Source of the DNA: Actinomycetota bacterium
Lineage (GTDB): Bacteria; Actinomycetota; Actinomycetes; S36-B12; GCA-2699445
Direction: 5' to 3'
DNA length: 44,258 nucleotides
Assembly (NCBI GenBank): GCA_029978705.1
Contig: JAPOIY010000022.1
Location: forward strand, 1 to 44,258
Shown here: piece after piece, positions 40,135-44,258 of the stretch
How positions within the stretch are numbered: the first letter of the stretch is position 1
Layout of the letters: each line of letters opens with the position of its first letter
Translations under genes and position numbers: made by a program
The notes under the pieces: generated by a model
What the model was told of the DNA's origin: nothing
Database searches by the model: none
The model's input: only the letters and a program-made list of their open reading frames with translations

Positions 40135-41238
40135 GGCCAGGACACGGAATGCGGCCGGGAGCCCCGGCTCCCCGTTGAGCACGGGAGTCACGCCGTGGCG
40201 GCCCGGGTACACGGCGCGGGTCGACATCTGGCGCAGCGAGACCCGTTTGCGCACCACCCGGCCCGCCCCGGGGGCCAGTTCGAACTCGGCGCCCCGGAAC
40301 ACCCGCGTGGTCGCGCCCCTCGGCCGGGCGAACGACACCCGCAGGTCCACGACCCCCGCCGCCGACCGCGGCCCGGGGTTCACGACGTCGACCTCAACGG
40401 TGATGCTGCCCCCGATGGGCACCCGCCCGGGAGCGACCCGGCAGCCCGCGATCCGCAGCGGTGAGTCCGCCGGGAACCCCAACACCGCCAATGCCTGCGA
40501 GTCCCCGGCCTTGACCAGGGTCCGCAGCGCATGCCGCACCAGCGGGCGGCGGTCGGGCTCCTCCCCCAGCCACCGCCGGCACACGGCCAGCGTCACGTCC
40601 GGGTGGTCCTTGGCGATGTCGTTCAGGTTGTTCGCCACCGAACGGCGCACATACGCCGACGGGTCGTCCCGCAGCGGCTCCAGCAATTCCAGGACGGGCC
40701 CGGGGTCGGCGACGAAACGGCGCAGGCGCGGCGCCCAGGGCAGCCGCGGCCGACTGCCCTCGGACACGAGTCGGCGCACATGCTCGCTCGGGTCCGCGGT
40801 CCATTCGCCCAGCCGGGCCATGGTCGGCTCGTACCGGTGCTCGAGGAAGGTGCGGATGCTGAACTCGGCCGTGAACAGTTGGGTCAGTTCGTACTGCGCC
40901 GCCATCGCCTCCTCGAAGCAGGCCAGACCGTGGTCGGAGACGTAGCGCGTGTAGGGCCACATCGCGAAGGACTCGGTTGCCTGCCACTGGGCGGCTTCCG
41001 CGGGCGCGGGCAGCGCCCGGCGGATGACCGCGATCGCCGCCGCCGGATCGGCCGGCAGATGGGCCCGCATCGCCTGGGCGACGGCCGCCACCCGCGCGGT
41101 CAGTTCGAGGTCGGCGAACCGGGCGGTCGCGTCAGCCACGAAGGCCGAGCGGCGGAATCGCGGGGCGACGGCGGCGAGGTCGTCGCCGATCCGGCCGACG
41201 ACGGCCGCGTCCAGCGAGTCCTTCAGCGGCGCGGCCAC
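40126..41238 (-). CDS. AlkC-like DNA glycosylase (HEAT repeats plus Ig-like domain)
   Basis: A 370-residue protein. Residues about 20-260 are HEAT-like helical repeats of the ALKC/ALKD superfamily, with FRRSAFVADATARF, WPYTRYV and EHVRRLVSEGSRPRLPWA, then DPSAYVRRSVANNLNDIAKD; residues about 265-365 form a beta-rich immunoglobulin-like domain (ITVEVDVVNPGPRSAAGVVDL, then HGVTPVLNGE). This HEAT plus Ig arrangement is that of AlkC, which removes N3-methyladenine and N3-methylcytosine without base flipping. The active-site residues cannot be confirmed by eye. The GTG at 41238 starts 3 bases after the serA stop on the same strand, so it may be co-transcribed with serA, an odd metabolic neighbour. 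Confidence 0.85.
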   Translation of the reverse strand: MAAPLKDSLDAAVVGRIGDDLAAVAPRFRRSAFVADATARFADLELTARVAAVAQAMRAHLPADPAAAIAVIRRALPAPAEAAQWQATESFAMWPYTRYVSDHGLACFEEAMAAQYELTQLFTAEFSIRTFLEHRYEPTMARLGEWTADPSEHVRRLVSEGSRPRLPWAPRLRRFVADPGPVLELLEPLRDDPSAYVRRSVANNLNDIAKDHPDVTLAVCRRWLGEEPDRRPLVRHALRTLVKAGDSQALAVLGFPADSPLRIAGCRVAPGRVPIGGSITVEVDVVNPGPRSAAGVVDLRVSFARPRGATTRVFRGAEFELAPGAGRVVRKRVSLRQMSTRAVYPGRHGVTPVLNGEPGLPAAFRVLAAG

Positions 41239-41241
41239 GGG

Positions 41242-42828
41242 TCAGCCGAGATCGACGGCCCTGCCGAAGCCCGCGCCGATCTCCGCGACGATGGTGTCCA
41301 TCGTGTCCGTGGGCACCGCGGAGTCCACGGTGAGCACAGTGAGGGCCCGGCCCCCGGCGTCGGTGCGGCCGACCTGCATCCCCGCGATGTTGATCCCAGC
41401 GTCGCCCAGAATCTGTCCCAGTCTCCCGACCACCCCGGGCCGGTCGAGGTACCCCAGGAAGGCCATGTGATCGGTGATCGCGACCTCGACGTCGAACCCG
41501 TCGATCTGCACCAGTCGGGCCTCGGCGCGGGGGCCCACGACGGTACCGGCGATAGTGACCTGACCGCCGTCGACCTGGGTGGTGCGCACGGTGACGACCG
41601 AGCGGTGGTCGGCGCTCTCCGCGGTGGTCGACAGGTGGACCTCGACACCGCGCGCCTTCGCCATGACGGGCGCGTTCACATACGACACCGGGTCGTCGAC
41701 CAGTTGTCCGAACACGCCCTTGAGGGCCGACAGTTCGAGGATGCGCACGTCCTCACCGGCGGCCTCCCCTTCGACCGCCACGTCCACCCGTTCGATGGCG
41801 CTGTCCGAGAGCCGGCACGCGATGGCGCCCAGCTGCTCGGCCAGGGGCAGCAGCGGCCGGACCTGTTCGGCCAGGACGCCGCCCTGCACGTTCACCGCGT
41901 CGGGCACGAGTTCGCCGCCGAGAGCCTGGCGCACGGAGCGCGCCACGGAGACGCCCGCCTTCTCCTGGGCCTCGTCGGTGCTGGCGCCCAGGTGCGGCGT
42001 CGCCACGACCGTGTCCAACTGGAACAGCGGTGAGTCGGTGCACGGTTCCGAGGCGTAGACGTCGAGTCCGGCTCCGGCGACCCGGCCGTCGACCAGGGCG
42101 TCGTACAGCGCGGCCTCGTCCACGATGCCGCCGCGGGCGGCGTTGATGATCCGGACCTCCGGCTTCACCTTGTGCAGCGCCTCATCGCCGATCAGGCCCA
42201 CCGTCTCCGGCGTCTTGGGCAGGTGGACGGTGATGAAGTCGGAGGTGGCCAGCAGTTCGTCCAGGTCGACCATCCGCACGCCCAGCTGCGCGGCGCGCGC
42301 AGGCTGGACGTAGGGGTCGTAGGCGATCAGTTGCGTGCCGAAGGCGCTGAGCCGCTGGGCGACGAGGACCCCGATGCGGCCGAGGCCCACGACCCCCACG
42401 ACCTTGTCGGCCAGTTCGACGCCGCTGTACTTGGAGCGCTTCCACTCCCCGCCGCGCAGGGCCTCGTTGGCCGGGACGACGTTGCGCGCGGACGCCAGCA
42501 GCAGCGCCACCGCGAGTTCGGCGGCGCTGAGGATGTTGGACGTGGGGGCGTTGACGACCATCACGCCGGCCTCGGTGGCCGCCTTGACATCGACGTTGTC
42601 CAGCCCGACGCCGGCCCGGGCCACCACCTTCAGGTTCGATGCCGCCGTGATCGCCTCAGCGTCGACCTTGGTCGCGGACCGGATCAGGATCGCGTCCGCG
42701 TCGGAGATGGCGGGCAGCAGTTCCTCGCGGTTGGCGCCGTCGCAGTAGCGGATCTCGAAATCCGGACCCAGCGCCTCGACGGTCGCGGGTGACAGCTCCT
42801 CGGCGATGAGTACGACAGGTTTCGTCAC
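41242..42828 (-). CDS. serA: D-3-phosphoglycerate dehydrogenase SerA
   Basis: A 528-residue enzyme, the same length as the long (type I) actinobacterial form. The NAD motif VVGVVGLGRIG is near residue 148, and the catalytic histidine is in ATPHLGASTDEA (about 280); the allosteric substrate-binding domain (315-450) and C-terminal ACT domain (from about 455, VPTDTMDTI near the end) follow. It oxidises 3-phosphoglycerate as the first step of serine synthesis, and the ACT/ASB pair usually mediates serine inhibition. The GTG at 42828 has a weak GGGAAAG site 6 bases upstream; the frame opens upstream to 42915 but without a site. Its promoter (-10 at 42885-42890) has a palindrome over the -35 and a hairpin at the transcript start. 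alkC-like follows by 3 bases. Confidence 0.97.
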   Translation of the reverse strand: MTKPVVLIAEELSPATVEALGPDFEIRYCDGANREELLPAISDADAILIRSATKVDAEAITAASNLKVVARAGVGLDNVDVKAATEAGVMVVNAPTSNILSAAELAVALLLASARNVVPANEALRGGEWKRSKYSGVELADKVVGVVGLGRIGVLVAQRLSAFGTQLIAYDPYVQPARAAQLGVRMVDLDELLATSDFITVHLPKTPETVGLIGDEALHKVKPEVRIINAARGGIVDEAALYDALVDGRVAGAGLDVYASEPCTDSPLFQLDTVVATPHLGASTDEAQEKAGVSVARSVRQALGGELVPDAVNVQGGVLAEQVRPLLPLAEQLGAIACRLSDSAIERVDVAVEGEAAGEDVRILELSALKGVFGQLVDDPVSYVNAPVMAKARGVEVHLSTTAESADHRSVVTVRTTQVDGGQVTIAGTVVGPRAEARLVQIDGFDVEVAITDHMAFLGYLDRPGVVGRLGQILGDAGINIAGMQVGRTDAGGRALTVLTVDSAVPTDTMDTIVAEIGAGFGRAVDLG

Positions 42829-42856
42829 GGTTCTTTCCCAACGTCTCGACGCAACA

Positions 42857-42878
42857 GATCCGGCCCTGGGACCGGATC
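42857..42878 (-). promoter_or_regulatory. 5'-terminal stem-loop of the serA transcript
   Basis: Arms GATCCGG (42857-42863) and CCGGATC (42872-42878), a perfect 7-base stem. The upstream arm lies 7-13 bases past the -10, so the predicted mRNA starts with this stem. It could protect the 5' end or be an operator. Confidence 0.55.
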
Positions 42879-42884
42879 GCCTCC

Positions 42885-42890
42885 AGTCTA
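42885..42890 (-). promoter_or_regulatory. -10 hexamer TAGACT of serA
   Basis: TAGACT on the minus strand, about 57 bases before the GTG, giving a leadered mRNA of about 50 bases. It fits TANNNT. Confidence 0.55.
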
Positions 42891-42901
42891 CCCCCGGGCT
42901 T

Positions 42902-42915
42902 GTGAAGCGATTCAC
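42902..42915. promoter_or_regulatory. Palindromic operator over the serA -35
   Basis: GTGAA-GCGA-TTCAC, perfect 5-base arms, 12 to 25 bases upstream of the -10 and so covering the -35 zone. A typical place for a repressor or an activator. The binding protein is unknown. Confidence 0.55.
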
Positions 42916-42951
42916 GAGCGCCGGGAACCCCCGTCGCGACCCCCCCGGGGA

Positions 42952-43623
42952 TCAGTTGCTCTTGGGCAGTTTGGGGATCAGCCAGCCGAGGAAGGCGTCG
43001 GGCGAGCGTGTCTGCAGGTAGACGGTGCCCGGGCCGGTGAGGTCGGCGACGAGGCCCTCCCCGGACAGGAACGTGCTCTTCCAGTTGCCGACCTTGCGGG
43101 TGTTGTAGCTGATGCCCTCCGACCATCCGACGACGTGGCCGGAGTCGATGGTGAACGTCTCCCCCGGCTGCAGGTGCCGGGCGTCCATGGCGCCGTACGC
43201 GCTGAGGATGAGTTGCCCCGACCCGCTGCACTTCAGGATGAAGAGCCCTTCGCTGCTGAAGAACGTCTTGGCACCGCCCCAGCCCGAGTCGACGTCGATA
43301 CCCATGCCCGACGCCAGGTAGGACCCCGACTGCAGGAACACCGTCTGCCCGCTGAGGTCCCACACCACGACGTCGCCGGGGAGGTCGGGGGCGAAGGAGA
43401 CGAGGCCGCCCTGCGGGCTGGCCGTGAAGGTGTTCATGAAGAACGACTCGCCACCCAGGACGGAGCGTTTCAGGCCCTTCATGATGCCGCCCTGGGTACT
43501 GGTCTCGATCGCCACGCCCTGCATGGCGACCATGGCGCCGGCCTCGGCTTTGACGATCTCGTTGGGGTCGAGGGTCACCTCGGCCATGGCGAACGACGGG
43601 GAGAATTTCACTTCGGTGCGCAT
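42952..43623 (-). CDS. AIM24 / TIGR00266 family protein
   Basis: A 223-residue beta-rich protein of the AIM24 (TIGR00266) family: MRTEVKFSPSFAMAEVTLD at the start, GAMVAMQGV, then SFFMNTFTA and GLFILKCSGSGQLILSAYG. The fold is a beta-prism that looks like a scaffold; the bacterial function is unknown. The ATG at 43623 is chosen over the frame opening at 43668 because family members begin there. GGAGG lies one base before the ATG, too close; CAGGAT six bases upstream may be a leaderless -10. It lies upstream of serA, which has its own promoter, and is divergent from the dehydrogenase gene. Confidence 0.88.
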   Translation of the reverse strand: MRTEVKFSPSFAMAEVTLDPNEIVKAEAGAMVAMQGVAIETSTQGGIMKGLKRSVLGGESFFMNTFTASPQGGLVSFAPDLPGDVVVWDLSGQTVFLQSGSYLASGMGIDVDSGWGGAKTFFSSEGLFILKCSGSGQLILSAYGAMDARHLQPGETFTIDSGHVVGWSEGISYNTRKVGNWKSTFLSGEGLVADLTGPGTVYLQTRSPDAFLGWLIPKLPKSN

Positions 43624-43692
43624 GCCTCCATCCTGCCAGGCGACCGGCGGGGTGGATGTGCACGTCACCCGGGCAGCCGGGAGACTTCGGTC

Positions 43693-44258
43693 ATGGAGCG
43701 CTACCTGGTGACCGGGGCGACGGACGGCATCGGCCTACGGACCGCCCAATTGCTGGCCGAGCGCGGCCACGAGGTGGCGGTCCACGGGCGTGACCCGCTG
43801 CGGGTCGCCGCGGCGCGGGAGGCCGTGGGGTCCCGGGCCACGACGGGCCTGGTGGCGGACTTCACCGACCTCGACCAGGTGGCGGACCTGGCCGCGGCCG
43901 CCACCGCCGCGGGCATCACCGGCCTGGTCAACAACGCGGGTGTCTACTGCCGAGACCGCCGCGAGACGGTGGACGGGCACGAGGAGATGTGGCAGGTCAA
44001 CCACCTGGCCCCGTCGTTGCTCACCGAACTGCTGGTGCCCGAACTGCCGCGCGGGGCCCGCGTGGTCACGGTGTCGTCGTCCATCCACCAGCGCGGCGCC
44101 GTCGACCTGACCGACCCGGACTACGCGGAGCGGCGCTGGCACCACTTCAAGGCCCACGCGGCCACGAAACTCGCGGGGCTGCTGATGACCCGCGAGTGGG
44201 CCGGGCGCCACCCCGACGCGGTGTTCCTGGCGGTCCATCCCGGCATGGTGGAGACGAA
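43693..44258 (+). CDS. Short-chain dehydrogenase/reductase-like protein (3' end outside window)
   Basis: The first 188 residues of an SDR-fold protein. The NAD(P) motif is VTGATDGIG (residues 6-14), the NNAG motif is present near 84-87, and the serine motif is VTVSSS near 133. Where SDR enzymes have YxxxK, the aligned segment reads HAATK, so the catalytic tyrosine is histidine while the lysine is kept. The size and layout match retinol-dehydrogenase-like SDRs of actinobacteria. Either the enzyme is impaired or it uses a different acid. The ATG at 43693 has GGGAG nine bases upstream. Confidence 0.85.
   Translation, partial: MERYLVTGATDGIGLRTAQLLAERGHEVAVHGRDPLRVAAAREAVGSRATTGLVADFTDLDQVADLAAAATAAGITGLVNNAGVYCRDRRETVDGHEEMWQVNHLAPSLLTELLVPELPRGARVVTVSSSIHQRGAVDLTDPDYAERRWHHFKAHAATKLAGLLMTREWAGRHPDAVFLAVHPGMVET

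Noticed and set aside
42902..42915. parS-like site
   Set aside because: GTGAAGCGATTCAC superficially resembles half of a parS site but lacks the central CACGTG; better explained as an operator.
1..44258. CRISPR array, tRNA/rRNA genes, insertion sequences, prophage
   Set aside because: No regularly spaced repeats, no transposase or integrase, and no stable-RNA sequence seen on either strand.

Overview
This window is a gene-dense stretch of very GC-rich chromosome (by eye around 70% or more G+C) from an actinobacterium (Actinomycetota). The evidence is the base composition, the frequent GTG starts, four-base ATGA/GTGA gene overlaps, and several gene families largely confined to that phylum: AdnAB, UvrD2 with HRDC, MoeZ, DUF3107, DUF5679, DUF6758, PafBC and a TmsA/TmsB-like pair. 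I cannot place it more finely. I see 39 protein genes (two cut by the window ends), no rRNA or tRNA, no CRISPR, no insertion sequence and no prophage. No gene-free gap exceeds about 170 bases.

Layout. (1) 1-2797, minus strand: a CFA-type methyltransferase and a FAD oxidoreductase that look like the TmsB/TmsA pair for 10-methyl-branched fatty acids, then a small zinc-ribbon protein behind a strong terminator hairpin. (2) 2964-24329: a block whose gene order broadly follows, from memory, M. tuberculosis Rv3196-Rv3211. It holds an E1/ThiF-like protein, an ABC1 kinase, a tightly overlapping operon adnA-adnB-nudC-uvrD2 on the minus strand, a flippase fused to a dead kinase, moeZ, a MarR/YceI pair, an alpha/beta hydrolase, a FasR-like TetR regulator, DUF3107, a ferritin-like protein and a DEAD-box RNA helicase, with a YpdA-like flavoprotein attached. 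whiB7 and mycoredoxin, often found in this neighbourhood, are absent. (3) 24337-31135: a PAS-GGDEF-EAL c-di-GMP protein, an amino acid permease, an orphan ParA with a zinc-ribbon partner, a second hydrolase and an RsbW-like anti-sigma kinase. (4) 31110-37918: trehalose synthesis (otsA-otsB), a Tat-exported amine oxidase, a DUF6758/YflT-like pair, an acyl-CoA dehydrogenase and a small membrane protein. (5) 38036-44258: pafBC, a previously unrecognised 42-residue basic protein, an AlkC-like DNA glycosylase, serA, an AIM24-family protein and the start of a short-chain dehydrogenase.

Themes. Genome maintenance is over-represented: AdnAB (break resection), UvrD2, NudC, AlkC and PafBC (the RecA-independent damage regulator in mycobacteria). 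Many starts are preceded by a TANNNT -10 hexamer exactly 6 or 7 bases before the start codon with no Shine-Dalgarno, so much of this chromosome is probably transcribed as leaderless mRNA. Operon ends carry perfect hairpins without U-tracts, several placed over the stop codons of convergent genes. No obviously foreign island is visible. The most novel items are the 42-residue protein with its palindromic promoter, the pseudokinase-flippase fusion, the E1-like protein beside the ABC1 kinase, and several unlisted operators.
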